Origin: Balneolales bacterium ANBcel1
Lineage (GTDB): Bacteria; Bacteroidota; Rhodothermia; Balneolales; Natronogracilivirgulaceae
DNA length: 64,000 nucleotides
Direction: 5' to 3'
Assembly: GCA_029688905.1 (NCBI GenBank)
Contig: JARULB010000001.1
Span: forward strand, 372,001-436,000
Part shown: piece by piece, positions 9,172 through 17,606 of the stretch
Numbering within the stretch: the first letter of the stretch is position 1
Layout: the number at the start of each line of letters is the position of its first letter
The notes under the pieces: generated by a model
What the model saw: the letters and a program-made list of their open reading frames with translations, nothing else
Told to the model about the DNA's origin: nothing
Databases searched by the model: none
Translations under genes and position numbers: made by a program

Positions 9172-9421
9172 AGTACACCGGATTATTAACAGCAGCAGGA
9201 TTCGGCATGGTTAAAATATCAGCCCGCCGGCAGGAGAGCAAGACAGGGTGGAGCCGGCGCGTAGAACTACAGAGCCGGAACCCCGCAGGCCGGAATGCCG
9301 ACACAGGAGAATACCTGACGGTCCAAGATAGTGAAAAAGTGTGAACCGGACTGTTTTCTGCCGCCAGGCCGGGCACCGCATCCGGAAGCACAATTCTGCT
9401 TTTAGAGTGGCGCAACTTTTT

Positions 9422-9429
9422 TATCTTTG
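9422..9429 (+). promoter_or_regulatory. promoter element TATCTTTG just before pgsA
   Basis: An exact TAnnTTTG match lies five bases upstream of the GTG start of pgsA. If it is used, transcription would begin at or within the first codons, implying a leaderless mRNA or a downstream start such as the TTG at 9455. The gap upstream (9172-9421) otherwise shows no gene. Confidence 0.3.
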
Positions 9430-9433
9430 ACAT

Positions 9434-10027
9434 GTGAAACGAATCCCCAATATATTGAGTCTGCTGCGGATCCTGCTGGCCCCGCTTTTTGTTTACCTCT
9501 ATCTGCAAGATGCCTTCTTCTGGGCCGCCCTTGGCATGGTGGTGTTCATTGTCGCTGCGATCACCGACTACCTGGACGGCTACCTGGCCCGCCGCCTCAA
9601 GGTCAGTTCCAGCCTGGGCATGTTTCTGGATCCGCTTGCCGACAAGATACTCACCTTTGCAGGCTTTATCTGCCTGCCGCTGATTGATCCGGCGCAGTTT
9701 CCCTGGTGGATAATCGCTGTGATCGTTGTTCGGGATATCGCCATAACCTCGCTGCGGGTCTGGGCCGATTACCGGGGTGTGGTTATGGAGACCCGAAGCC
9801 TGGCAAAAGCCAAAACGATGGTTCAGATGATCTTTCTCTACACCGCCCTGCTCACCGCCCTGCTTGCCAAGGCCGGCGGATTTGTCGGAGATACGGCAAC
9901 ATATTTTCTTAATTTGGGATTATTGGGATGGTTGTTCATCTTTGTGATGGTTTTCACGGTATACACCGCTTTGGAATACCTCTACATCAACCGCAAACTT
10001 TTCCGTCGTGCAACCACAAAAATTTAG
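9434..10027 (+). CDS. pgsA: CDP-diacylglycerol-glycerol-3-phosphate phosphatidyltransferase
   Basis: Integral membrane enzyme making phosphatidylglycerophosphate, the first committed step to phosphatidylglycerol. The 197-residue protein shows the CDP-alcohol phosphatidyltransferase signature D-G-x2-A-R-x8-G-x3-D-x3-D, seen as DYLDGYLARRLKVSS followed by LGMFLDPLADK. Four or more membrane helices are evident. The start is a GTG, giving MKRIPNILSLLRILLAP, a standard family N-terminus. Its 3' end overlaps pgpA by 20 bp, so the two consecutive steps of phosphatidylglycerol synthesis are coupled. Confidence 0.95.
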   Translation: MKRIPNILSLLRILLAPLFVYLYLQDAFFWAALGMVVFIVAAITDYLDGYLARRLKVSSSLGMFLDPLADKILTFAGFICLPLIDPAQFPWWIIAVIVVRDIAITSLRVWADYRGVVMETRSLAKAKTMVQMIFLYTALLTALLAKAGGFVGDTATYFLNLGLLGWLFIFVMVFTVYTALEYLYINRKLFRRATTKI

Positions 10028-10490
10028 CTGGTCCATCCTTGCGGGAACAGCAGGATATATCGGATACCTGCCGAAGTTTCCCGGTACCTGGGGAAGCATT
10101 GCGGCACTGCCGCTGATCTACTTCGCGTCGGTCTATATCCATCCGCTGCTTGGCCCTCTGCTGGTTGCCGCCGTTTTTTCCGGGCTCACCCTGCTGGCCG
10201 CGAACGGCATGGAAAAAGCGTACGGTCCTGATCCGGCCGAATGCGTTACGGATGAAATCGCCGGCCAGGCGGTGGTATTCCTGTTCATCCCCATCTACAC
10301 CAGTTGGGAATACAACCTGCTGGTATTTCTGTTCGGGTTTATCCTGTTCCGCATATTCGATATCCTGAAGCCGCTGGGCATCGGCGCGCTGCAGAATACG
10401 GATGGCGGCTGGGGTATTCTTCTGGATGATATCGTCGCCGGCATGTATGCACAAATGTGCCTGTTATTTGTTATATTTGTGGTTATATAA
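10008..10490 (+). CDS. pgpA: phosphatidylglycerophosphatase A
   Basis: Dephosphorylates phosphatidylglycerophosphate to phosphatidylglycerol in the inner membrane. At 160 residues it carries the PgpA motifs GYLPKFPGTWGSIAALPL near residue 23, DPAECVTDEIAGQAV (metal-binding Asp/Glu), and the C-terminal GILLDDIVAGMYA. It starts with GTG inside the end of pgsA (20-bp overlap), which strongly suggests translational coupling. Several membrane helices are present. Confidence 0.95.
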   Translation: MQPQKFSWSILAGTAGYIGYLPKFPGTWGSIAALPLIYFASVYIHPLLGPLLVAAVFSGLTLLAANGMEKAYGPDPAECVTDEIAGQAVVFLFIPIYTSWEYNLLVFLFGFILFRIFDILKPLGIGALQNTDGGWGILLDDIVAGMYAQMCLLFVIFVVI

Positions 10491-10576
10491 TTTTTTCCGT
10501 CCTGGCACTCCGGCAAGGCTCATACAGCCCCTGACGAATTCGGTCGGGGCGGATCGCAGATTCGAATTTATGAGCT

Positions 10577-11224
10577 ATGATTTACGATAAAACTTTTGCC
10601 CGAGAACTTGCGGGTACCCTTCTGGATATCAATGCGGTACTGTTGCGTCCTGACAACCCGTTCGTCTGGTCGTCGGGATGGAATTCTCCGATATACTGCG
10701 ACAATCGCCTGACCATCCTCTACCCCGATATACGCAGCCGAATCGCCGACACTTTTACCGAGCTGATCAAAGAGAAATTCGCCGGCATTGATGTCGTTAC
10801 CGGTACCGCCACCGCCGGTATCCCCCATGCCGCCTGGGTGGCGGAGCGACTCAATCTGCCGATGGCCTATGTAAGAGCCAAAGCCAAGGCCTACGGCATG
10901 GGCAACCAGATCGAGGGCGGGGTCCGCAAGGGGGAATCGACCGTGGTTATTGAGGATTTGATCTCCACCGGAGCCTCCGCGCTATCGGTACTTGAGGCGC
11001 TTCAGTTCATCGGTGCCCGGGTAAACGGACTGGCCACCATATTCACCTACGGCTTTGATGTCTCCAACAATTTGATTTCGGAGCAGAACATCCCGTTCTA
11101 TTCACTGACCGACTACGAAACGCTTGTGGATGTGGCTCTGGAGAAGGGCAAAATCCGCCACAGTGATGTCGATTTTCTGAATGAGTGGCGCCGGCATCCG
11201 GAAACCTGGCCGGTTGCACCATAA
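10577..11224 (+). CDS. pyrE: orotate phosphoribosyltransferase
   Basis: Cytosolic enzyme of pyrimidine synthesis joining orotate and PRPP to orotidine 5'-phosphate. The 215-residue protein has the PRPP-binding signature [14 protein letters not shown], the flexible loop [16 protein letters not shown], and [16 protein letters not shown] for orotate binding. It lies between pgpA (87-bp gap) and miaB, in a rightward run of core genes. Confidence 0.96.
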   Translation: MIYDKTFARELAGTLLDINAVLLRPDNPFVWSSGWNSPIYCDNRLTILYPDIRSRIADTFTELIKEKFAGIDVVTGTATAGIPHAAWVAERLNLPMAYVRAKAKAYGMGNQIEGGVRKGESTVVIEDLISTGASALSVLEALQFIGARVNGLATIFTYGFDVSNNLISEQNIPFYSLTDYETLVDVALEKGKIRHSDVDFLNEWRRHPETWPVAP

Positions 11225-11273
11225 TCGTCACCTTGATACGTTTGCCCTCTTTTATCACCAAACTGCGCCTGTT

Positions 11274-12635
11274 TTGACCCAGCAAAAATTTTATATCGAG
11301 ACCTACGGATGCCAGATGAATTTTGCCGATTCCGAAATCGTCAATTCCATTATGGTAGAGCGGGGCATGAGTCCGTGCGACACCCCCGAGGAGGCGTCCG
11401 TCGTCTTTATCAACACCTGCTCCATCCGGGACAATGCCGAGCAGAAAGTCTGGAACCGCCTGAACGACTTCCGCAAAATGAAGCGACAGCGCAACGGCGA
11501 CATGGTCGTGGGCATTCTGGGCTGTATGGCCGAGCGGTTGCGTGAGAAATTTCTGGAACGGGAGAAACTGGTGGACCTGGTCGTGGGCCCGGACGCCTAC
11601 CGCGATCTTCCGCATCTGCTTTCGGAGGTGGAAGACGGCCGGAAGGCGGTTAACGTTATCCTCTCGCAGGAGGAAACGTATGCAGACATTACGCCGGTAC
11701 GCACCACGGGCAACGGCGTCTCGGCCTTCGTGTCGGTGATGCGCGGGTGCGATAACATGTGCTCGTTCTGCGTGGTGCCGTTTACCCGCGGACGCGAGCG
11801 GAGCCGGGCGGTCGAAAGCGTGCTCAACGAAATCCGCATGCTCAGTGACCAGGGGTACCGGGAAGTCACCCTGCTCGGACAAAATGTCAATTCCTACAAC
11901 CACCAGGGCCGCAACTTCGCGGAGCTGATGTACCAGTGCAGCCTGATCGACCCGGAGATGCGCATCCGGTTCTCAACCTCCCATCCCAAGGATTTTCCCG
12001 ACGAATTTCTCCATGTGATCAGGGAGCGGCACAATGTATGCAACTATATTCACATACCCGTGCAATCCGGCAACAGCGAGGTGCTGGAGCGCATGCGCCG
12101 GACCTACACCCGTGAGGAGTACCTGGCGCTGATCGACAAGATGCGCGCCATGATCCCCGGAGTCTCGCTTTCGACCGACATCATCGCCGGCTTCTGCGGC
12201 GAGACCGAGCAGCAGCACCGGGACACCCTCGACCTGATGAAACAGGTGCAGTACGACCTGGCCTACATGTTTGCCTATTCGGAGCGGGAACGGACCCTGG
12301 CCCACCGCAAGTTTACCGATGACGTGCCGGAAGAGGTCAAAAAACGGCGGCTGTCCGAAATTATTCAGCTTCAGCAGGAAATCGCCTCCGGGCGGAACCG
12401 CCTTGAAATCGGCAAACGCCATGTTGTTCTGGTGGAAGGCCGGAGCAAACGGTCGGAGGATCAGCTTTCCGGCCGTACCGATACCAACAAAATGACCATT
12501 TTCGACAAGGGGGCCCTGCAGCCCGGAGACTATGCCGAGGTGGAGATACACGATGCCACATCCGCTACGTTAAAGGGGAGTGTAGTGAGAAAAGTATCCC
12601 TGTCGGAAACGGCAGAAGAACCCGTCACCGCATAA
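11274..12635 (+). CDS. miaB: tRNA-2-methylthio-N6-isopentenyladenosine synthase MiaB
   Basis: Radical-SAM methylthiotransferase modifying A37 of tRNAs. The N-terminal domain carries three cluster cysteines (YGCQMN, NTCSIR, LGCMAER). The radical-SAM core has CDNMCSFC, and a C-terminal TRAM domain ([14 protein letters not shown] onward) binds RNA. I chose the TTG at 11274, giving [16 protein letters not shown], the typical family start. A longer frame from the ATG at 11181 would overlap pyrE by 44 bp and add 31 residues without family resemblance. No strong Shine-Dalgarno sequence supports either start. From TTG the protein is 453 residues. Confidence 0.95.
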   Translation: MTQQKFYIETYGCQMNFADSEIVNSIMVERGMSPCDTPEEASVVFINTCSIRDNAEQKVWNRLNDFRKMKRQRNGDMVVGILGCMAERLREKFLEREKLVDLVVGPDAYRDLPHLLSEVEDGRKAVNVILSQEETYADITPVRTTGNGVSAFVSVMRGCDNMCSFCVVPFTRGRERSRAVESVLNEIRMLSDQGYREVTLLGQNVNSYNHQGRNFAELMYQCSLIDPEMRIRFSTSHPKDFPDEFLHVIRERHNVCNYIHIPVQSGNSEVLERMRRTYTREEYLALIDKMRAMIPGVSLSTDIIAGFCGETEQQHRDTLDLMKQVQYDLAYMFAYSERERTLAHRKFTDDVPEEVKKRRLSEIIQLQQEIASGRNRLEIGKRHVVLVEGRSKRSEDQLSGRTDTNKMTIFDKGALQPGDYAEVEIHDATSATLKGSVVRKVSLSETAEEPVTA

Positions 12636-12651
12636 ATCATACCAGCGTCCG

Positions 12652-14157
12652 GTGGACAGAACCCAGCTTCAAAACAAATACGGTATCATTGGGGAGTCGC
12701 AGGCACTGAAACATGCTCTCGACAAGGTGCTTCAGGTGGCTCCGACCGAGATCACTGTATTGGTCAACGGCGAGACCGGGGTCGGCAAGGATGTAACCGC
12801 CCGGGCAATCCACGATTTGAGTCCGCGCAGCTCCGGCAATCTGGTCATTGTCAACTGCGGCGCTATCCCCGAAGGTATCATTGAAAGCGAACTGTTCGGT
12901 CATGAGAAAGGTGCGTACACCGGGGCTCATGAATCACGCATGGGCTACTTCGAGCAGGCCGACGGCGGGACGATCTTTCTGGACGAAGTGGTCGACACCC
13001 CGAAGAACGTGCAGGTCAAGTTGCTGCGCATACTCGAATCGGGAGAGTTTTTCCGGGTCGGATCCAGCAAGCTGCGTTCCGTGAATGTCAGGGTGATCGC
13101 CGCCTCCAACAAGGATATGTGGAAAAGCGTTGAAAAGGGGGATTTCCGCGAGGACTTATACTACCGGCTGAGCACCATCAACATCAACATCCCCCCTCTT
13201 CGGGAGCGCAACGGCGACATCCTGCTCATCTTCCACAAGTTTGTCACCGAATTCGCCCGGAAGTACGATTCGGTGTTCCGGGGCATGTCGGACGAAGCCC
13301 GGAAGCTGCTGCTATCCTACCGCTGGCCCGGCAATATCAGGGAACTGCGTAACGTGGCGGAGCAGCTCGTAATCCTGGAAAAGTCACAGTATGTGGATGA
13401 AGAGGTATTGCGCAAATATCTTGGAGGGCGGCAGAAAATGGGATCAGCCGACAATCTGCCCATGCTGTTCGGGCACGATGAAGGCCATCACGAACCTCAG
13501 GACAGCGCCCGTACCCGGGAGCTGCAGTTGATTTACCGCGCCATGCTCGACATGAGAAACGACATGAGCGACATGAAGCGGATGTTGGGCACCCTGTTCT
13601 ATAACTCGTTCCGGGACGGAAATTTCCCGAAGTCTCTTCCCCCCTCTTCCCGATATGACTTCAAAAACCCGCCCGATACCGACAAAACAGGGCTTCACGA
13701 CCCGGATATGACGGTGGGGATGGCGCCTTATTCCGATGTGGAGTTTGACGATGACCAGACCGAGGAAGCCGGTGATTCGCCATCAGGCTTCGCCGCACAC
13801 GGGTTTGAAGGCGGCCGGAGCACGGGCGCCCACCCGAATTCCGGGCATACACATGGGAGTCAGGCAGAACCCGCCTCCGGCTCTCCCGACCGTGCCGGAT
13901 CCGCCCGCGGGCACGACGCCGCTCACAGGCCCGGTGCCGGAGCAAGTGCCGGAAACCGCCAGCATCTGTCCGAAGAGCAGCAAAAGGTTCTCGATCTGTT
14001 TGATACCGATGAACTGCCTTCGCTCGAAGAGGTTGAGCGGTTCATGATTACACAGGCACTGGAAAAATATGGCGGCAACCGGCGCAAGGCGGCCAGGGTG
14101 CTGGGCATGAGCGAACGGACACTTTATCGAAAAATCGACCAGTATGAACTCCTGTAG
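12652..14157 (+). CDS. sigma-54-dependent AAA+ activator, no receiver domain
   Basis: A 501-residue enhancer-binding protein. The AAA+ domain starts almost at the N-terminus, with Walker A GETGVGKD near residue 41, the sigma-54 contact loop GAYTGA near 86, Walker B GTIFLDEV near 107 and LYYRLSTININIPPLRER. There is no receiver, GAF or PAS domain. About 190 residues of low-complexity Gly/Ser/His/Pro/Asp-rich sequence (about 265-455) separate this from a Fis-type HTH ending GNRRKAARVLGMSERTLYRK. GTG start at 12652, 16 bp after miaB. Placement between miaB and lptE is a recurrent Bacteroidota arrangement, suggesting an envelope role; the signal it responds to is unknown. Confidence 0.92.
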   Translation: MDRTQLQNKYGIIGESQALKHALDKVLQVAPTEITVLVNGETGVGKDVTARAIHDLSPRSSGNLVIVNCGAIPEGIIESELFGHEKGAYTGAHESRMGYFEQADGGTIFLDEVVDTPKNVQVKLLRILESGEFFRVGSSKLRSVNVRVIAASNKDMWKSVEKGDFREDLYYRLSTININIPPLRERNGDILLIFHKFVTEFARKYDSVFRGMSDEARKLLLSYRWPGNIRELRNVAEQLVILEKSQYVDEEVLRKYLGGRQKMGSADNLPMLFGHDEGHHEPQDSARTRELQLIYRAMLDMRNDMSDMKRMLGTLFYNSFRDGNFPKSLPPSSRYDFKNPPDTDKTGLHDPDMTVGMAPYSDVEFDDDQTEEAGDSPSGFAAHGFEGGRSTGAHPNSGHTHGSQAEPASGSPDRAGSARGHDAAHRPGAGASAGNRQHLSEEQQKVLDLFDTDELPSLEEVERFMITQALEKYGGNRRKAARVLGMSERTLYRKIDQYELL

Positions 14158-14833
14158 TTCCAGAGCAGATCGCCGGCCTGCGCCCTCACTTCCCGCCGGA
14201 CAGTTTCAGCCTGCGCAGCAGTATTTTACGGCCGGGAAGCCTGTAGTGAATGCGCAAGATCGGGACCTGGGAAACAGCGGGAATGCCCGTCGGCGGGCAA
14301 ACCGGATAGCGTGCCTGCAGTCGGGGCCCTTTGCAGCGCTGTTACTGGTGCTGTTTCTGGCGGGCAGCCTTGGCGGTTGCCTGCGATACAGCTTTACGGG
14401 AGTGAGCATCCCCTCGGATGTCCGGACCATCTACATCCCCTTCTTCCCGGATGAATCCGGCAGCGGCCTGGGTGACCTGAGCGACCTGCTCAATGACGCG
14501 CTCATCAACCGGTTTGTCAACGAAACCCGCCTTACGCTCACAAGCTCACAGGAGGATGCGGATGTGGTGCTCCAGGGGCGGATCACCTCCTACTCCAACC
14601 GTCCGTTCAGTGTGGCCGGTGACCAGCGCGCTTCTCTCAACCGGGTTCAGATCGGCGTCCGTGCTTCCTACACCTACAGCCGGGATGACGAACCCAAATG
14701 GGATAAGAACTTTTCCGGCACCTTCGAATTCGACCCGAGCGGTGACGCCATCGACGGGGAGAACGAAGCCGCGTTCGAGGCGCTTACCCGAATCGCCGAT
14801 AACATGTTCAACGACGCGATGGGCGATTGGTGA
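14144..14833 (+). CDS. lptE: LptE family LPS-assembly lipoprotein
   Basis: Outer-membrane lipoprotein that with LptD inserts lipopolysaccharide. The family feature is the conserved segment after the lipobox: LGGCLRYSFTG, then VRTIYIPFF and LNDALINRFVNETRL. The open frame begins at ATG 14144 overlapping the regulator by 14 bp, but the first 34 residues look unrelated. The GTG at 14246 (V35) would put a more normal signal sequence (ending in LFLAGSLGGC) nearer the N-terminus, so that start is plausible. A beta-strand-rich body follows. No lptD is adjacent. Confidence 0.85.
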   Translation: MNSCSSRADRRPAPSLPAGQFQPAQQYFTAGKPVVNAQDRDLGNSGNARRRANRIACLQSGPFAALLLVLFLAGSLGGCLRYSFTGVSIPSDVRTIYIPFFPDESGSGLGDLSDLLNDALINRFVNETRLTLTSSQEDADVVLQGRITSYSNRPFSVAGDQRASLNRVQIGVRASYTYSRDDEPKWDKNFSGTFEFDPSGDAIDGENEAAFEALTRIADNMFNDAMGDW

Positions 14834-14911
14834 CCATCCACCAGACACTTCGCTTTTTTAAATGAAGCCAGGTTTCTATATTGGTGGCACAACTTAGAAC
14901 CATGTCCGGCC

Positions 14912-15535
14912 ATGCAAGGATTACCATTCGACATTCCCCGGAGCCTTAGCTCCTACCTGACACAGTTTGAAAGCGACCCGGAGAAGGGAATCGCCAATCT
15001 GGAATCCCACCTGAAAAAGCGGGGAATGGATGCGGTAGGCTATTTTCTGCTGTCGTGGCTGTATCACAACAATCAGCAGCAGAAAGAGGCGATCCATTAC
15101 GCCCTGAAGGCGAAATGCTGCGCGCCGGGCAGTCCGCTTTTTGAGCATCTCCACTATTTTCTGGTGCATCCCCAGCGGTTTGACGCCTGGAAACCGTTTC
15201 AGGAGACGGATCCCGTGCATGACGGAAGGGAGCCGGGAGATGCGCCATCCGGACACACCCTGGACCTGGACCGGCTGATCGAGCAGCTCTCCTTTGCCGA
15301 GAACAAGAAAATCACCATTTCTCCGGACATTACAGATGACCGGAACCTGTCGGTAAAATCGGAGAAGGTCGGTGATATCGCCTCCGAAACGCTGGCCAAG
15401 ATCTATGAAAAACAGGGCCGCTACAGCGAAGCCGTGAATACGCTGAAAATGCTGCGCGTGGTAAAGCCGGCAAAAGCCTCCGTGTACGACGACAAGATCA
15501 GCCAGATTGAGCGTCTCATGGAGAGCGGAAAATAG
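14912..15535 (+). CDS. tetratricopeptide-like protein
   Basis: A 207-residue, probably cytosolic helical protein. Residues about 25-75 form a TPR-like helix pair (GYFLLSWLYHNNQQQKEAIH), and a second lies near the C-terminus (LAKIYEKQGRYSEAVNTLKM). Between them is a variable, charged linker. It follows lptE by 78 bp on the same strand and may be the last gene of the miaB run. TPR proteins mediate protein contacts; nothing specific can be assigned. Confidence 0.7.
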   Translation: MQGLPFDIPRSLSSYLTQFESDPEKGIANLESHLKKRGMDAVGYFLLSWLYHNNQQQKEAIHYALKAKCCAPGSPLFEHLHYFLVHPQRFDAWKPFQETDPVHDGREPGDAPSGHTLDLDRLIEQLSFAENKKITISPDITDDRNLSVKSEKVGDIASETLAKIYEKQGRYSEAVNTLKMLRVVKPAKASVYDDKISQIERLMESGK

Positions 15536-15557
15536 CGGCCGAGCAGCCGCTCACGGC

Positions 15558-16205
15558 CTATCCCTGGCGAATGAATGCGTTGTTCGCCTTTTCGTAGCCG
15601 ATGGTGGTGTGGGTTCCGTGGCCGGGCCAGACCACCGTCTCGTCGGGCAGTGTATAGAGCTCTTCGCGAATACTTTTCTCGAGCAGGTCGTAGTCACCGC
15701 CATACAGGTCGGTGCGGCCGATGCTTCCGGCGAACAGGGCATCGCCGACGATCACCCATCCCTCCTGCTTGCGGTGAAACGCGAGGTGCCCGGGTGAGTG
15801 GCCGGGGGTAAAGCGCACGTCATAGGTCAGCGATTGAATGGTCAGGGCGGGCGATGCGTCAATGAACTCGGGCCGGACGGTTATGGGCTCGGCCTCCAGC
15901 CCGAACATCATGGCCTGTTCGGGATACTTTTCGATAAACACAAAACTGTCGCGATGCATGTAAACGGGCACATTGAACAACTGAAGCGCCTTTTGCAGGC
16001 CCATGATGTGATCGACATGAGCATGAGTGAGGACAATCGCCTCAACGTTCAGCTTCTGATCCTTGAGTTTTCGCAGCAGTATCTCCCACTCCTGACTGTT
16101 GGAAAAGCCGGGATCAAACAGATGGGCAATTTTGTTATCATGAACCAGAAAGGCATTTTCCTGAAAGGGATTGAGCCCTTCAAAGGCTTCGAGTTGTACT
16201 TGCAT
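15558..16205 (-). CDS. MBL-fold metallo-hydrolase (glyoxalase II-like)
   Basis: A cytosolic zinc hydrolase of 215 residues. It shows the metallo-beta-lactamase motif HAHVDH (THAHVDHIMGLQ), a later FTPGHSPGHLAFH ligand, GDALFAGSIGRTDL, and the final WPGHGTHTTIG histidine. These match the YcbL/glyoxalase II-like branch hydrolysing thioesters. I chose the ATG at 16205 because GGGGA lies six bases upstream on the minus strand; the ATG at 16211 would place that sequence next to the codon. The longer open frame to 16349 has no family support. It is convergent with the TPR gene. Confidence 0.88.
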   Translation of the reverse strand: MQVQLEAFEGLNPFQENAFLVHDNKIAHLFDPGFSNSQEWEILLRKLKDQKLNVEAIVLTHAHVDHIMGLQKALQLFNVPVYMHRDSFVFIEKYPEQAMMFGLEAEPITVRPEFIDASPALTIQSLTYDVRFTPGHSPGHLAFHRKQEGWVIVGDALFAGSIGRTDLYGGDYDLLEKSIREELYTLPDETVVWPGHGTHTTIGYEKANNAFIRQG

Positions 16206-16416
16206 GGTCATTCCCCGTCGTTTATTTCGATGGTTCCAAATCCGCCGGCGGCAGTTGATGTTTGGTGCGATGGTTTCGCGGCCACGGGCAGATAGCCGTA
16301 CGCGCGCAGTGGAGTGATCGGCTCTGGCGCCGCAGCTCTGAACCGACATATACGCCCATCGCGTGCCGCTAGCGGCGACCCGTTTTCCGACAACAAGATA
16401 ACGAATTCCCTTTAAG

Positions 16417-17145
16417 ATGTGTACGATAACCTACCTTCCCACCGGACCCGGCTCTTTTCTGCTTGCTTCCAACCGGGATGAGCAAAAAACCAGGGAAGGC
16501 GCGCTTCCTCCCAAAAAAAATGGCTCCGGGAAGGTCAGGGCGCTTTGGCCGGTGGACGGCAAAGCCGGGGGAACCTGGATCGGTTTGGCCGAAACCGGCT
16601 GCGCATTTGCCCTGATGAACGACTACCAGAGCAACCGGGAAGCCTCTGCGCCGGTAAGCCGTGGTATTATCATCCCGGAAGTCATTGACTGCCGGTCGGC
16701 GATGGAGGTCACACAACGGCTTGAGAAGTTGCATGAGCGGTCGTTTTCTCCGTATCGGCTGGTGATGGCCACCCCGAACGGAGTTCATCTGTGGCATTTC
16801 GACGGGAAGGAGCTGAGGGATGCTGCACAGGGCCGGGGTGCGGGCCTCTGGGTTTCCGCCGGAAAGGAGGAGGAGCGGGTCCGACAGGCGCGAAGTCGGG
16901 TGTTTGAAGCGTATCTGAAAGGGGGGTACAGCGATGATCTGAAGCGCATCCAAAACCTGCATACCCACCGGGATCAGGGGCCGGGGGCCTTTGCGTTTGA
17001 GATCAGCCGGGGCGGTATCGCCATTCAAACGGTATCGGCCACAGTCGCGGAATTTCGGGAGGATGGGCCGATCCGGATGCATTACATGGCAGGCCTTCCC
17101 GACCGGCAAAAAAAATGGCAGACCCACACGCTGGAAAGCATATGA
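16417..17145 (+). CDS. NRDE (TANGO2-like) family protein
   Basis: A 242-residue member of the NRDE family, named for the conserved Asn-Arg-Asp-Glu seen here as LLASNRDEQKTREG after an MCTITYLPTG start with the conserved Cys2. Members have an Ntn-hydrolase-like fold, and eukaryotic TANGO2 is linked to haem and lipid handling, but no reaction is established. The gene stands alone between the MBL hydrolase (divergent) and rpmE (convergent). Confidence 0.85.
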   Translation: MCTITYLPTGPGSFLLASNRDEQKTREGALPPKKNGSGKVRALWPVDGKAGGTWIGLAETGCAFALMNDYQSNREASAPVSRGIIIPEVIDCRSAMEVTQRLEKLHERSFSPYRLVMATPNGVHLWHFDGKELRDAAQGRGAGLWVSAGKEEERVRQARSRVFEAYLKGGYSDDLKRIQNLHTHRDQGPGAFAFEISRGGIAIQTVSATVAEFREDGPIRMHYMAGLPDRQKKWQTHTLESI

Positions 17146-17202
17146 ACCTGCCACTAAAACCGGTGATCAAGCCGGGATCCGCTAAACGATCAGGACAAAT
17201 GG

Positions 17203-17415
17203 TTACTTCTTGCCGTAACGACGCTTGAACTGATCTACCCGTCCGGCAGCGGACATCATCTTCTGGCTGCCGATATAAAACGGATGGTTTTTGGAATCCA
17301 CTTCCGCCTTGTACACGCCTTCTTTGGTCTTCATCGTGCTTCGTGTAACGATTTCCGACCCGTCGCTCATTACGACTGTAATTTCCTTGTATTCGGGATG
17401 AATGCCTTTTTTCAT
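17203..17415 (-). CDS. rpmE: 50S ribosomal protein bL31 (cysteine-free form)
   Basis: A 70-residue ribosomal protein with the bL31 signature KNHPFYIGSQKMMSAAGRVDQFKRRYGKK and an MKKGIHPEYKEITV start. It has no cysteine, whereas classical zinc-binding L31 has four. In several bacteria such C-minus paralogues replace the zinc form under zinc limitation; whether a second copy exists outside the window is unknown. A perfect AT-rich inverted repeat lies just upstream at 17424-17438. No Shine-Dalgarno sequence precedes the ATG. Confidence 0.95.
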   Translation of the reverse strand: MKKGIHPEYKEITVVMSDGSEIVTRSTMKTKEGVYKAEVDSKNHPFYIGSQKMMSAAGRVDQFKRRYGKK

Positions 17416-17423
17416 CTGTAGCT

Positions 17424-17438
17424 CAAATTTTAAATTTG
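17424..17438. promoter_or_regulatory. AT-rich palindrome upstream of rpmE
   Basis: CAAATTT-T-AAATTTG is a perfect inverted repeat nine bases before the rpmE start, inside the expected leader. It could be an operator or a chance AT-rich structure. The repeat is seen; a role is only inferred. Confidence 0.3.
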
Positions 17439-17528
17439 CTAATTAGAACCGTTAAGATATCACTTTTACACGGCTCGTTCAAGCAGGGGCAATCTTTTTT
17501 TAATGAACGGTCACTGTGTGCGCCGGGC

Positions 17529-17606
17529 GGCATCGGTAGCGGTCACCGCGCGTTTTGATTGGCAGCGGCATCGGTCACCGCGTGTTTTTACCGGCATCGG
17601 TCAACG
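17529..17606. repeat. GGCATCGGT direct repeats at pabB 3' end
   Basis: Three copies of a segment starting GGCATCGGT and continuing into CACCGCG-GTTTT-like sequence occur around 17529, 17567 and 17593. They span the pabB stop codon (17575) and the untranslated sequence after it. This suggests local duplication at the end of the gene. Confidence 0.5.

Noticed and set aside
9131-9508. A 125-codon minus-strand frame spanning the cinA-pgsA gap
   Set aside because: It overlaps both well-supported genes in wrong frames and has no domain.
14881-14905. Sigma-54 promoter suggested by TGGCAC before the TPR gene
   Set aside because: The -12 element (TTGC at the right spacing) is missing.
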